Positions 33,848 to 43,696 of a DNA stretch of 57,897 nt are shown piece by piece. The notes beneath the pieces were generated by a model. It was not told the origin of the DNA, did no database searches, and saw nothing but the letters and a program-made list of their open reading frames with translations. The position numbers were made by a program, and so were the translations under genes. Source of the stretch: Shewanella colwelliana ATCC 39565 (GTDB lineage: Bacteria; Pseudomonadota; Gammaproteobacteria; Enterobacterales; Shewanellaceae); contig NZ_JAEC01000032.1 of NCBI RefSeq assembly GCF_000518705.1, positions 1 to 57,897 on the forward strand, read 5' to 3'. Position 1 is the first letter of the stretch. Every line of letters starts with the position of its first letter.

Positions 33848-36034
33848 CTACAGACCCGCTTTAAGCTTGCGAGCTTGGTGAAGCTTCTTGTAGCTTTCAA
33901 TCAATCTTAGGTGCGGCTCAATACCCTCAAGCTGCATACTGGTTTTAGTCAGCCCTGAGAATCGAATCTCGCCAGTGACAGAGCCAACAGCATTTTCCAT
34001 CACGGTTTCACCAAACATGCGCTTGAAGTTATGAATAAAGTGTTCAAGTTCTAACTCTTCATCTAAAGTCACTTCCAATACCGCGTTGACGGCTTGATAA
34101 AACAAGCCACGCTCAACGGTATTGTCGTTAAACTGCAAGAAGTCGCCAACCAGCTCCATCGCCTCTTCATGAGCACCTAACGCAAGGAAGATCAAAATCT
34201 TTAACTCAATAATGGTTAGCTGGCCCCAAACCGTGTTTTCATCAAATACGATACCAATAAGGGTCCGGATATCGGTGTAGTTGTCGAGCTGGCTCTCTTC
34301 GAAACGATTAACCAGATCAACCAGTTCATCATCACTCAAAGCGTGCAGGTCTAAGATATCTTCGCGGTAATCGAGCGCCTTGTTAGTGTTATCCCAAATC
34401 AGATCTTCAACGGGATAAACCTCTGAATAGTCAGGCACTAAAATACGACAAGCCGAGGCGCCAAGCTGATCGAACTCAGCAACATAAACCTCTTTACCTA
34501 AGGTCTCTAAGATGCCAAATAGTCCCTTGGCTTCCTCTTCGTTGGTGCCAGAAAAATCCCACTCGCAGAACTCAAAGTCATGCTTACTGCTAAAGAAACG
34601 CCAAGAGATCACCCCAGTTGAATCGATAAAGTGCTCGACAAAATTCTCAGGCTCACTGACCGCCATGCTATTAAAGGTCGGCTTAGGCACATCATTTAGC
34701 CCTTCAAAACTGCGCCCTTGTAACAGCTCTGTCAGGCTGCGCTCTAATGCCACTTCAAAACTTGGATGTGCGCCAAATGAAGCAAACACACCACCGGTTT
34801 TAGGATTCATCAAGGTCACGCACATCACAGGGAATTGACCGCCCAAAGAGGCATCTTTTACCACAACTGGGAAGCCTTGCTCCTCAAGCCCTTTGATGCC
34901 CGCCAAAATACTTGGGTATTTCTCAAGCACTTGCATAGGGACATCGGGCAGTACAATTTCTTGCTCTATGATTTCACGCTTAACGGCACGCTCAAAGATC
35001 TCAGATAAACACTGCACCTCGGCTTCTTGCAGGTTGTTCCCCGCACTCATGCCATTACTCAAAAACAGGTTTTCAATTAAGTTCGACGGGAAATAAACCG
35101 TTTCACCATCGGAGCGACGCTTATAAGGAATGGTGCAGATCCCGCGGTCAATGTTACCTGAGTTGGTATCGACAAGATGCGAACCACACAGTTCATCATC
35201 TGGATTGTAGATATCTAAACAATAGTCATCGAGCAAACCTGCTGGCAGCGCGTCATCATCGGTGAGCGCAAACCACTTCTCATTGGGGTAATGCACGAAA
35301 TCGCTATTAGCGATATCTAAACCAAAGAACTGGTCATTATAGAAAAAGTTACAGTTGAGGCGCTCAATAAACTCACCTAATGCCGAGCACAGTGCGCTCT
35401 CTTTGGTCGCCCCTTTACCATTGGTGAAGCACATTGGCGATGCCGCATCACGGATATGCAGTGACCACACATTTGGCACGATATTACGCCATGATGAGAT
35501 CTCAATCTTCATCCCAAGATCAGCCAAAATACCAGTCATATTTGAGATAGTCTGCTCAAGCGGCAGATCTTTACCTAAAATGTAGGTGCTCGCGTCACCC
35601 TCAGGCTGACCCATCAGCATGGCATTGGCGTCGGCATCGAGGTTTTCAACCGTCTCGATTTTAAACTCTGGCCCCGTTTGCACCACTTTTTTAACGGTAC
35701 AACGATCGATTGACCGTAAGATCCCTTCACGATCTTTAGCTGAAATATCTTCTGGTAGCTCCACTTGGATTTGGAAAATCTGGTTATAACGATCTTCAGG
35801 ATCTACGATGTTATTTTGCGACAGCCTGATATTTTCTGTGGGGATATCACGCGCTTTGCAATACACCTTGATAAAGTAAGCGGCGCAAAGAGCTGACGAA
35901 GCTAAGAAGTAGTCAAAAGGACTCGGTGCCGAGCCATCACCTTTATAACGGATAGGCTGATCAGCTGTGACGGTAAAGTCGTCAAACTTGGCTTCGAGTC
36001 TGAGGTTGTCGAGAAAGTTAACTTTGATTTCCAT
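33848..36034 (-). CDS. ycaO: OsmC-YcaO fusion protein
   Basis: A 728-residue protein. The first ~145 residues are an OsmC/Ohr-like domain (RLEAKFDDFTVTADQP, APSPFDYFLASSALCAAYFIKVYC with the conserved Cys). The rest, about 155-728, is YcaO, aligning through the whole of the ~586-residue E. coli protein (GATKESALCSALGEFIERL, DRGICTIPY, NGMSAGNNLQEAEVQCLSEIFER, GGQFPVMCVTL). E. coli YcaO is linked to RimO-dependent methylthiolation of ribosomal protein S12; YcaO enzymes activate amide backbones with ATP. OsmC domains reduce peroxides or bind thiols. The start at 36034 has GGA upstream. Confidence 0.92.
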   Translation of the reverse strand: MEIKVNFLDNLRLEAKFDDFTVTADQPIRYKGDGSAPSPFDYFLASSALCAAYFIKVYCKARDIPTENIRLSQNNIVDPEDRYNQIFQIQVELPEDISAKDREGILRSIDRCTVKKVVQTGPEFKIETVENLDADANAMLMGQPEGDASTYILGKDLPLEQTISNMTGILADLGMKIEISSWRNIVPNVWSLHIRDAASPMCFTNGKGATKESALCSALGEFIERLNCNFFYNDQFFGLDIANSDFVHYPNEKWFALTDDDALPAGLLDDYCLDIYNPDDELCGSHLVDTNSGNIDRGICTIPYKRRSDGETVYFPSNLIENLFLSNGMSAGNNLQEAEVQCLSEIFERAVKREIIEQEIVLPDVPMQVLEKYPSILAGIKGLEEQGFPVVVKDASLGGQFPVMCVTLMNPKTGGVFASFGAHPSFEVALERSLTELLQGRSFEGLNDVPKPTFNSMAVSEPENFVEHFIDSTGVISWRFFSSKHDFEFCEWDFSGTNEEEAKGLFGILETLGKEVYVAEFDQLGASACRILVPDYSEVYPVEDLIWDNTNKALDYREDILDLHALSDDELVDLVNRFEESQLDNYTDIRTLIGIVFDENTVWGQLTIIELKILIFLALGAHEEAMELVGDFLQFNDNTVERGLFYQAVNAVLEVTLDEELELEHFIHNFKRMFGETVMENAVGSVTGEIRFSGLTKTSMQLEGIEPHLRLIESYKKLHQARKLKAGL

Positions 36035-36301
36035 TGAATATGATTTCCACTTTGTCGCGAACACCGCGCATGGCCGAAGCCAAAAAACTTAATGGGGGAA
36101 TTATCGGTGTTTTTGACTCATTAGTCTTGGGTTAATTAACGAAAACGGCAATAAGCCGCGTTAAAACCGCTAGCACCTACTAACGTATACAGTATGATTT
36201 AGGGCAACAAATGACAAAAAGCTGTAACTAGGCAGGAAGTGAGCCGAGATTGGTAGAGACGACCCAAGTCCCCACCAAAATTAGCGACACAGATTCAATA
36301 A

Positions 36302-37873
36302 TTAGAGGGCTTCACTTCTTTGTGCGACCTTATGTTCATACATTAATTTATCTGCTCTTTCGATAATACTGTCTACATCATCGGTTTTATTATGCAGTTG
36401 GGTACAGCCGTAACTCATGCTCCACTGATGACCAGTTTGACTCAGGCCAAGCACGGTATAGGCAGCCTGAATACGCTCCATCACTCGGTTGGCATTGGCT
36501 ACATCGCAATCAACAAACACTATTAAAAACTCATCTCCACCAATGCGGGCTGCGAAATCACATTCACGAATAGACATGTTAATCACGGTCGCCACCCCTT
36601 TAATCAACTCATCGCCCGCGTCGTGGCCATACTGATCATTGGTTTTTTTAAGCAAGTTAACATCAATAAAACTGACAGCCAGCTTTGCTTTGCGGCGGCG
36701 ACAACTGCTGATATTTTTACCCAAGTAGTCAACAATAGCCTGACGATTATAAAGCCCAGTAAGCGCATCGTGCCGCGCATCAAAGTGCAGTTGTTTAAAC
36801 AAGCGGTCTTGTTCCACTTGAGAGCTCGCCAACTTATAGGCTAAAAAGATAAACATGGGCACAAGCAACAAAAAGGCTAAGACAACACCGCTATTTAGGG
36901 TCTTGTACCCTTCGCGAATAGTCGTATCTGGAACAAACATGACCAGATAAGCACTCTCACCATTGGCAGTCTTAAAAGTAGAATTGGGCGATAACTGAAA
37001 CAGACTAAAATAAAATTCTCCCCTGTCGGTTTCAACTTTACCGCGATCAGCTTGCTGCATCCTTCTCCAAACAATGGGATAGTCTTCAGCAAAGCGCACT
37101 TGCGCCTTGTCGGGGAACATAAACCGCCACTCATCTTCAGGCCTGTCCCCCTTCAAATAGTAGCCATCACGATTGATCAAATAGGCTTTGTCATTATCGT
37201 GGACGTTTAATGAGTCGATGATATCTAGCAGATCTTGACCGTTATAGTTGATCAGCCCAGCCCCTATAAACTCGCCTTGAGCTGAATGGATCGGGGTTGC
37301 AAATCTGATAGTGGGTTTAAAAGGCTGTTCCACTTCGCCATGTTCTACGTTGAGATCAAATGCTGAGGTGTAGGTCTGTTTAGGTGTCAGTCGCAAAAGG
37401 TCTTGAAAGTAATATCGATCATATTTATTTTGCAGCTGGTCTGCTGGCGCTAATTGCAACATGCCATCACGATTTTGTGCAATGCGGATGACCTCATCGC
37501 CTTTGGCGTTAAACAAACGTATCTGATCATAATGCTTGTACAGCAGGCTAATTTGAAACATTAAGGAGGTAAGATAATCTTTAGCCCGTTCACTGCCAGC
37601 TAATGCTGAGGCTGCTATGTTACTGTGTGCGTAGTAAGTTAAATCTGCACCCACAATACTCAATTCTGACACTAGACTATTTTCAATAATGGCCAACTCT
37701 GTGTATTGCATGTTTTCTCTTTCATGAGAGATACTCTGCATCGATACAACGTAAGTAATACCAATCACCATTAACAAAAACAGCAATAGCAGCCCTGAGT
37801 AGATAACCCCTCGTTTATATTTAGCATAACTCACGCCCGCAGCCACATTGTCTATACTCCCCATGATCCCCAC
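36302..37873 (-). CDS. Membrane-bound diguanylate cyclase with dCache-like sensor
   Basis: A 523-residue cyclic di-GMP synthase. A membrane helix (about 22-45) and a second one (about 328-350) bracket a periplasmic sensory domain of the dCache type. The cytosolic C terminus is a GGDEF domain (about 360-520) with an intact active site, GGDEFLIVF, and an inhibitory I-site RECD five residues before it, so product inhibition is expected. The ligand is unknown. The start is ambiguous: the GTG at 37873 has GAAGG close upstream, while the ATG at 37864 is also possible. Confidence 0.9.
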   Translation of the reverse strand: MGIMGSIDNVAAGVSYAKYKRGVIYSGLLLLFLLMVIGITYVVSMQSISHERENMQYTELAIIENSLVSELSIVGADLTYYAHSNIAASALAGSERAKDYLTSLMFQISLLYKHYDQIRLFNAKGDEVIRIAQNRDGMLQLAPADQLQNKYDRYYFQDLLRLTPKQTYTSAFDLNVEHGEVEQPFKPTIRFATPIHSAQGEFIGAGLINYNGQDLLDIIDSLNVHDNDKAYLINRDGYYLKGDRPEDEWRFMFPDKAQVRFAEDYPIVWRRMQQADRGKVETDRGEFYFSLFQLSPNSTFKTANGESAYLVMFVPDTTIREGYKTLNSGVVLAFLLLVPMFIFLAYKLASSQVEQDRLFKQLHFDARHDALTGLYNRQAIVDYLGKNISSCRRRKAKLAVSFIDVNLLKKTNDQYGHDAGDELIKGVATVINMSIRECDFAARIGGDEFLIVFVDCDVANANRVMERIQAAYTVLGLSQTGHQWSMSYGCTQLHNKTDDVDSIIERADKLMYEHKVAQRSEAL

Positions 37874-38061
37874 CCAACCTTCATCAACACTTCCCCAATA
37901 AGCCGATTGCTTTAAACGAGCGCTCTCATAGATGAGTCCTTCTATACCGACTCACTAACGCTAGCTATCTCTGTAATAGTTAGATAGAAATGTAATGATG
38001 CGCAAGTTACACCATCGATTAACCTGATTAAGCTCAATGCCCAACCCGTTTTCGGCATACC

Positions 38062-38295
38062 TTAGTTTTGGCTTTTATCCGATTCTCGTTTAACCAAAAT
38101 AAAGGTTAAGTACATCTTAGTCGGCAATGACAGTGCCATACCCACCGCCACACACACGGCGCTAATAATAATACCTGTGACCCCCAGCGATTCGATAGCA
38201 TCACTGAAATTGTGCAGGTAAATACCAAGGGCGATAAAGCACAGACCAATACCAATACTGATCTTTAGCAGTAAAATCAGTGTTTCATCGGTCAT
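38062..38295 (-). CDS. Small inner-membrane protein
   Basis: A 77-residue protein with two predicted membrane helices (about 8-28 and 37-57) joined by a short loop, then a charged cytosolic tail (KRESDKSQN). I do not recognise its family. Composition and the clean two-helix hydropathy support coding. It lies 188 bases upstream of the diguanylate cyclase in the same direction. Confidence 0.6.
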   Translation of the reverse strand: MTDETLILLLKISIGIGLCFIALGIYLHNFSDAIESLGVTGIIISAVCVAVGMALSLPTKMYLTFILVKRESDKSQN

Positions 38296-38668
38296 TTATC
38301 CGCCCTAATATTACCAGCCCCAAAAGAGTATAGTGACGTTTTTAACGCGCTAGCGCGATGACTAAGATCAAGTTGAACCTATCCAATAAACAGCCTAAGC
38401 ATGCAAATCTAATAGCGCCAGCTTAACCAGGCCCTGCATGCTGATTGAAAACCCAATAACTAAATCCCCACCCGCCCCCCTTAAATACACGGCCAAATCA
38501 AGGCTAATCGGCATAGCGCACACGAGTCTCCAATGGCTGGCGGAGCAAGCGATATCAAGCTAGGATTAAAAAGGTGCCGTATGGCATCTATAACTTAAAA
38601 CTAAGATAAACTGAGCTTGAAAAACTGAGCATTTAACTCTGTTAGCAATATCAACATGAGAGTGGTCA
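38296..38668. other. Intergenic region, nothing recognised
   Basis: A 373-base divergent gap between the small membrane protein and the solute-binding protein. A GCGCTAGCGC palindrome lies near 38346-38356. No credible ORF, RNA or terminator was recognised. Confidence 0.4.
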
Positions 38669-39559
38669 ATGATCGTTATCACAATAAAAAAAATAGTTAT
38701 ACTCGCCGCCGCTTTCTGCTTACCCTCCTTTTTTCTATACGGGCAAGTACCTGATTCTCGGTGCGCCAACACCATTAAAGTCGGCTTTAATGATTGGCCA
38801 CCGTACGCCTGGCTGGACAATGTTGGCAAGGTTGTTGGCCTAGATGTAGACATGTTAACCCTAGTTGCAAAGGACCTCGGCTGCGAACTCGAATTTATCC
38901 GGATGCCAGTCAAACGAGCGCATCAAATGATGAAAACAGGGACACTAGACATGATGATGGGTGCCAGTTACACCCAAGACAGAACCCTTTACGCCGACTT
39001 CTCCGACACTTATCGCAATGAAGAGGTGAGGCTATTTGTTAGAGCCGAACAAGCCTCTCATGTCACCATTGAACAATGGCAGGACATTTTCAGTAAAAAA
39101 CTAAAACTATTAGCGCCTGGCTATGGCTGGTATGGACAAGACTATTTAGCCACGAAACCTGAATTACTTCGCCAAGAACTATTGATTATTAGCCCCAATA
39201 GTAAGCAATCGGTGCAGATGTTAGCCTATGGAAGAGGTGATGTTCTGATTGGCGATGCGATATCACTGCCCTATATTGCCGCCCAATCGGCGGGACTCTC
39301 CATCACGCCTCTACCGCTGATTGTCGACAGCAATCATATCCACTTTATGGTGAGTAAGAAAACCACTCACTCTGGCCTATTAAAAGAGGTTAACCAGTCA
39401 ATTTTGAACTTATCAACACGTGGGGCATTTGCACGAGTGGTTCAAAAATGGCAGCACGTTTCGGTCGCCAATACGCGGACCTTGCCTAGCGCCTCCCAGA
39501 AAGTCGATGACACCAATGGTGCAATGAACTTGAGCAGTCACAGCACACTCAGTCGATAG
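38669..39559 (+). CDS. Orphan family-3 solute-binding protein
   Basis: A 296-residue periplasmic substrate-binding protein of the SBP_bac_3 type, usually binding polar amino acids. A signal peptide occupies about residues 1-26. The fold signatures are IKVGFNDWPPYAWLDNVGKVVGLDVDM near 35-60 and MKTGTLDMMMGASYTQDRTLYADFSDTY near 90-120. No permease or ATPase gene is adjacent, so it may feed a distant transporter or act as a sensor. The last ~25 residues are Ser-rich and outside the fold. Confidence 0.85.
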   Translation: MIVITIKKIVILAAAFCLPSFFLYGQVPDSRCANTIKVGFNDWPPYAWLDNVGKVVGLDVDMLTLVAKDLGCELEFIRMPVKRAHQMMKTGTLDMMMGASYTQDRTLYADFSDTYRNEEVRLFVRAEQASHVTIEQWQDIFSKKLKLLAPGYGWYGQDYLATKPELLRQELLIISPNSKQSVQMLAYGRGDVLIGDAISLPYIAAQSAGLSITPLPLIVDSNHIHFMVSKKTTHSGLLKEVNQSILNLSTRGAFARVVQKWQHVSVANTRTLPSASQKVDDTNGAMNLSSHSTLSR

Positions 39560-39946
39560 TATCGCTTATGGGTTAACCTGTGTGCGGGATTAATCGTCCT
39601 CTTAAAGAGCTTGTCCAACAGCCCTTAAGCTGCAGCAGGCAATGTATTCCATATCCTGCCAGCTAAAAGACTAATATTTATGTTTGCAAAACAAGCATTG
39701 CCGATATATTGTGCAATGCCAGACTAAAGACTTCGTTTTTAAAGGAATCATAATGACGTCATGCACGACTTGTATTCGAGCTAACCGCTGCCCACCTCAG
39801 GGCTAATTCAGCTTATTTAGCTAATCGATAGCTAATCCACAAGTTTAAAGACAAGACTCTGTAACGATAGTGCCATGCACTCGCTACAGCTTGACTATCT
39901 GTGCATTTTTTTAGAGAAGGTCATGAGAGCTTCTCGAGGATTCATT
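39560..39946. other. Intergenic region upstream of the LysE gene
   Basis: A 387-base gap. It holds a possible 17-codon ORF at 39753 and a TTAGCTA/TAGCTAA hairpin at 39817-39835. No terminator with a T tail was seen. Confidence 0.4.
39753..39806 (+). CDS. Possible 17-residue Cys-rich peptide
   Basis: AAAGGA lies six bases before an ATG at 39753, opening MTSCTTCIRANRCPPQG and a TAA. Three of the 17 residues are cysteine. The ribosome site is stronger than chance, and it sits about 140 bases before a LysE-type exporter gene, so a leader peptide is possible. There is no other support. Confidence 0.25.
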   Translation: MTSCTTCIRANRCPPQG

Positions 39947-40597
39947 ATGAACATTGACACACTTATTGTGTTTGCAGGAATTGTATTTTTAATCGCTATT
40001 GTCCCCGGCCCTAACGCGCTTTTGGTGCTATTTACGGCGCTCACCCGTAGTCGTACCTTGGCCTTCAGTAATATATTAGGTGTCAGCAGTGGTTTTATGG
40101 TGCATGCCTTTATTTCAGCTCAAGGGTTAAGCCTTATACTAAGCCAATCAAGCTGGGCATTTTTAATGCTCAAATATGTCGGGATGGCCTATCTGACCTA
40201 TTTAGGGATAAGCAGTATCAGAGCAGGCTTAACCACTCAGGCTATAGCGATGTTACCCACCGATAACCGAGAAACTGAACAAACAGATAAGAGATATTCC
40301 TCGTTATTAAGCCATTTCACAAAGGGCTTTTTAACGAATATGCTTAATCCCAAAATCATCCTTTTTTACCTATCTATTTTTCCACAATTTGTGTCAGTAG
40401 AGTCGGTTGTGAGCGACAGTTTACTGTTAGGTGGGATTCAATCAGTTGTGGTTTCAAGCTGGTTTTTAGTGGTTATTATGCTGGCGCAGAAGTTTAAAGC
40501 CTTGCTTAATCACGTTAAAGCGGCAAAGGCCATTAGATACCTCACTGGTGGAATATTTCTTGGTTTCGGTATAAAGCTGGCCAGCACAAAACTCTAA
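39947..40597 (+). CDS. LysE/RhtB-family amino-acid exporter
   Basis: A 216-residue inner-membrane exporter of the LysE/RhtB family, which pumps amino acids or derivatives out of the cell. It has about six helices. The family signature VPGPNALLVLFTALTRSR is at the N terminus (residues ~18-35), with GFLTNMLNPKIILFYLSIFPQFV in the middle. The start at 39947 has GAGGA upstream; an upstream in-frame ATG at 39875 adds 24 residues without a comparable ribosome site. Substrate unknown. Confidence 0.88.
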   Translation: MNIDTLIVFAGIVFLIAIVPGPNALLVLFTALTRSRTLAFSNILGVSSGFMVHAFISAQGLSLILSQSSWAFLMLKYVGMAYLTYLGISSIRAGLTTQAIAMLPTDNRETEQTDKRYSSLLSHFTKGFLTNMLNPKIILFYLSIFPQFVSVESVVSDSLLLGGIQSVVVSSWFLVVIMLAQKFKALLNHVKAAKAIRYLTGGIFLGFGIKLASTKL

Positions 40598-40602
40598 GTT
40601 AA

Positions 40603-40639
40603 TTAGCAACTAAGGTAGCCGTATTGCCTTAGTTGCTAA
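40603..40639. terminator. Strong hairpin after the LysE gene
   Basis: TTAGCAACTAAGG (40603-40615) and CCTTAGTTGCTAA (40627-40639) form a perfect 13-bp stem with an 11-base loop. No T tail follows, so it may act as an mRNA-end stabiliser or a Rho-assisted terminator. Confidence 0.6.
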
Positions 40640-40736
40640 ACGCCAGATTTTAAAACTATTTATCTGCAGATCGCATGCTTATCCTGATGTAAATCGTGCC
40701 CAACACCTAGGTAGCAAACATATTTAAAAACACCGA

Positions 40737-41126
40737 CTACCAAGCCTCGGCATTAAAACGTGCTTCCCTGGCTTGTGCTAGCGTACATTGAGTCACATCC
40801 ATAAGTTCTGCCAACGTAATATTAGGATAGCGCTCAATAAGGCGAGCAAGCTTAGCGGCTAAGGGTTCAAGCTTATCTGCATGCTGCAATAACGCGGCCG
40901 TTAACTTTCTCACTAGGTAACCCATGTCTGCATTGTGCGCCCTCTGCAACTGCGCAGCAAAAGATTGAACATCAACAGCTCCGCCCACAAGCTGCCAATG
41001 CCTAGAGCGACGTACACGCTTAAGGGTGCAGTAATTTTGCAGTGCCATGATTTGAGCTTGCTTAACCTGCTCCCGACCGATGCGATGGATAAGCGAGGGC
41101 AGCGGTACGGTAATCGCTTCATTCAT
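40737..41126 (-). CDS. RRF_GI-family protein
   Basis: A 129-residue protein that, as I recall the family, belongs to RRF_GI (ribosome-recycling-factor-like), recognised by its C-terminal ARLIERYPNITLAELMDVTQCTLAQAREARF block with the conserved RYP. The N terminus is basic (LKRVRRSRHWQ near residues 35-45). Despite the name, it is not a true ribosome recycling factor and its function is not established. It is a stand-alone gene convergent with lysE and divergent from the DUF3083 gene. Confidence 0.7.
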   Translation of the reverse strand: MNEAITVPLPSLIHRIGREQVKQAQIMALQNYCTLKRVRRSRHWQLVGGAVDVQSFAAQLQRAHNADMGYLVRKLTAALLQHADKLEPLAAKLARLIERYPNITLAELMDVTQCTLAQAREARFNAEAW

Positions 41127-41423
41127 TGCTAGGCCAACTCTGAGGCTAAGGGTTAAAAATCGTAGCCGCCATTTTTTCAGTCAGAAGCTAAAAAAACAAG
41201 TGAAGAATCCCGCTCAAACTAAGCTGCAATTTTATACGCTATGACTGTTTTATCTCTTTATTAACTGGCATTAGCACCTGCCATTTTAAGCAATAACTCA
41301 TATTCAAACGGTATTATGTAACTAGCAGGTACTAAAGTGTGTTCTATCGCAGCATTTCTGTCAGAATTAATCGCTATCATCTGCACTAGGCTACAAATGG
41401 TTAACTTATCTCAAGGAGTATTT

Positions 41424-42509
41424 ATGTCCCTTAGCCATCAGCAAAAAGTGTACATACCCAAGGACGTTCGCAGTAACCAATACATCACGGCGGAAATAAA
41501 AGTAACTGACGCGTTACTGGCTCATTACCCAGACTACAAAACCTGTTATAAGACACTCAGCCGTGAGATTTTTAATCTTGCAGATCAAGAAGATGTTCGT
41601 AACATCCATGTGATCACTAACGACAAACTCCCCGTTGTTCGTTTCCATACTGAAGCCTACTGTTTCCCCACGGCTGAGCAGATCATCTTTTTCTACAATC
41701 CTGAGTACCATGAGGCACAAACCCTACATAGTCAGGATGATTATCGTGCTCGCAAAATCCGCATCGTGTTCTTGGCGACAGGTGATGAGATCCGCAGTAA
41801 TTCGGCTAGCTTCCACACTAAGGTACAAGACTTCGTTGCCAAACTCGTACCACAGCTGCCAGAAACCGAGCTGACGATCAAAATTCGCGATCATCAACAC
41901 CTCTCTTATGATCTATTTGCTAAAGCAAAAGGCAACAAAGAAACCTATGGCTATAAGCTACGCGCTATCGGTCGCAGGTATAAAGCAAGAAACTGCCCGA
42001 TCCCAGAAGACCATGGTTCAATCTGCTATGTCACGGTTAAACTTCCATTAAGCCGCACCCTCAAGCAGGCAATACTGCCCGAGCACACCACCGACTTCAC
42101 TCCCCTGTATCAAAAGCTGGAAGATGCCTTTGTCCAAGCCGCGTCGGCGAAGCAGCTCAAACGCATTGCTATGGTGGCTAACGGCTTAACACCGCTTGTA
42201 CGTAACAGTAAATACGATCAAGTTGAAGGTACGGATGAGGTACAAATGCTGGGGTTTGACCCTAACCTAGAAGAACAACAATTTGTCAGCCATTGGGATG
42301 GTAAGCACTTAGTCGAGATGGTCAGCTTTACCATAGTCGCAGGCAAAAAAGATTGTAAAGATGCAGGCTTTGGCCGCTTTATGAATCAAGTAGAAGATGC
42401 CCTCAAGGGTTTCACATCGGCACTCGCATTCGATAAAACACGAGAAAGCCTAATTGTTAGGTTCCATCAGCATATTAGCTACCATAGCCATAACAATACA
42501 AACAACTAA
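41424..42509 (+). CDS. DUF3083 family protein
   Basis: A 361-residue soluble protein of DUF3083, a family largely confined to Shewanella and relatives, so its presence supports the host assignment. Function is unknown. The sequence begins MSLSHQQKVYIPKDV and includes VRFHTEAYCFPTAEQIIFFYNPEYHE and FTIVAGKKDCKDAGFGRFMNQ. I start at 41424 because AAGGAG lies seven bases upstream; the longer reading frame back to 41337 would add 29 residues, mostly hydrophobic and unlike the family. Ends in a clear terminator. Confidence 0.88.
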   Translation: MSLSHQQKVYIPKDVRSNQYITAEIKVTDALLAHYPDYKTCYKTLSREIFNLADQEDVRNIHVITNDKLPVVRFHTEAYCFPTAEQIIFFYNPEYHEAQTLHSQDDYRARKIRIVFLATGDEIRSNSASFHTKVQDFVAKLVPQLPETELTIKIRDHQHLSYDLFAKAKGNKETYGYKLRAIGRRYKARNCPIPEDHGSICYVTVKLPLSRTLKQAILPEHTTDFTPLYQKLEDAFVQAASAKQLKRIAMVANGLTPLVRNSKYDQVEGTDEVQMLGFDPNLEEQQFVSHWDGKHLVEMVSFTIVAGKKDCKDAGFGRFMNQVEDALKGFTSALAFDKTRESLIVRFHQHISYHSHNNTNN

Positions 42510-42540
42510 GTCGATACAGACAGCTTAGTGCTGCAATCCG

Positions 42541-42570
42541 AAACGCCCTGACAAAGCAGGGCGTTTTCTT
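42541..42570 (+). terminator. Intrinsic terminator of the DUF3083 gene
   Basis: AAACGCCCTG (42541-42550) and CAGGGCGTTT (42557-42566) form a perfect 10-bp stem with an ACAAAG loop, followed by TCTT. Confidence 0.9.
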
Positions 42571-42678
42571 GTATTGGTGAGTATAAATATGTGACGGGGA
42601 TAATTTGGTTTTTACCGCTTAAAACAGCGCCATCCGTCACCTTAAGCAATGTGCTTTTATCACAGAAAAAAATGACTC

Positions 42679-43122
42679 ATGCACAACTCATTTTGCATCA
42701 CTCTCGCCAGTGCACTGGCTTGCTCAATGTTACCAATGACAATGGTCAACGCATCCCCTGTGGTTGTGTTTGACCCTACTTGCCATGGCAACGTTATTCA
42801 CACACAACAAGAAGCCAGTCGTGACTTTAACTATCTCGAGTTTCAACGCAATAACCAAACATGTCAGTTAAAAGGTAAGATTGGCGGCGAACATCAAACC
42901 TATATTAATGTCCTCGGTTTTGCTGGTGATCAATTTTCAGTATCTTTAATTGAACCAGTGGAGCAACCAGGTTTTACCATTTCAGGTGAGGGATTAAAGG
43001 TATTACCAACTGCAGACAAAACATTTCAGGTGATTGAAATTGAAGCGAGGCAAACCTTCTTTAGCATCGAAGTTTTTGGCTATCCTTACGCTGAATATAA
43101 GATGATAATTCAAAAACACTAA
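42679..43122 (+). CDS. Unrecognised exported protein
   Basis: A 147-residue protein with a signal peptide (about residues 1-25, ending VNAS). The mature part is soluble and beta-rich by appearance, with two cysteines about 26 apart (DPTCHGN and NQTCQLKG), which could form a disulfide. The family is not recognised. It is followed 49 bases later by another unrecognised gene in the same direction, so the two may be cotranscribed. Confidence 0.7.
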   Translation: MHNSFCITLASALACSMLPMTMVNASPVVVFDPTCHGNVIHTQQEASRDFNYLEFQRNNQTCQLKGKIGGEHQTYINVLGFAGDQFSVSLIEPVEQPGFTISGEGLKVLPTADKTFQVIEIEARQTFFSIEVFGYPYAEYKMIIQKH

Positions 43123-43171
43123 ATGGATTCGCTGCGCCCAAAGTGCCCCTCATGATTAAGGAAAACATCAA

Positions 43172-43696
43172 ATGGATGCCATCAATCAACTACTAGCACA
43201 TCAATTCGAAGAGGAGATTTACCACAGCGATGGCTATGGACACCTACAAGTGCAAAGCACAGCGACATATGACTTTGGCTGCGCCCCTGCCGAGCTACTC
43301 GACCAGATTGAACAGACAGGCCAGTGGCAAAGGTTTTTTCTTTCCATAGCTGAGCAGCCCGACAGCTGGTTACTCGCATTATCAAACCATCTCCCTTTGG
43401 GTAAACCCTACTCAATCAGCATCTTGGTTGAATTATTACAACGCCTACACAGTAGAGACTCTCGCATGATTTTGATTCAAGAGTCGCCAATGTGGAGCTG
43501 GCGCAGCCAACATATTCTGCAACTCCAGACTGTACTTAACATACTGCAGAAGCTAATTGATGAAACAACTCCGGCCCAGCAAAGTAGTGTGGAATCGAAC
43601 GATTTTGGCTATGAAATCGAAATATCGATGCTTAATGACATTGCGCTGAAGTTAGCCAACATAAAAAAGCGATCAACACGCCCAGTTAGCCAATAG
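43172..43696 (+). CDS. Unrecognised cytosolic protein
   Basis: A 174-residue protein preceded by AAGGAAAAC. It has no signal peptide or membrane helix. It looks helical, with Trp- and Leu-rich segments (PDSWLLALSNHLPLGKPYS, SPMWSWRSQHILQLQTVLNIL). I do not recognise the family. The ribosome site, codon-level regularity and the short distance from the preceding gene support it as real. Confidence 0.65.
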   Translation: MDAINQLLAHQFEEEIYHSDGYGHLQVQSTATYDFGCAPAELLDQIEQTGQWQRFFLSIAEQPDSWLLALSNHLPLGKPYSISILVELLQRLHSRDSRMILIQESPMWSWRSQHILQLQTVLNILQKLIDETTPAQQSSVESNDFGYEIEISMLNDIALKLANIKKRSTRPVSQ

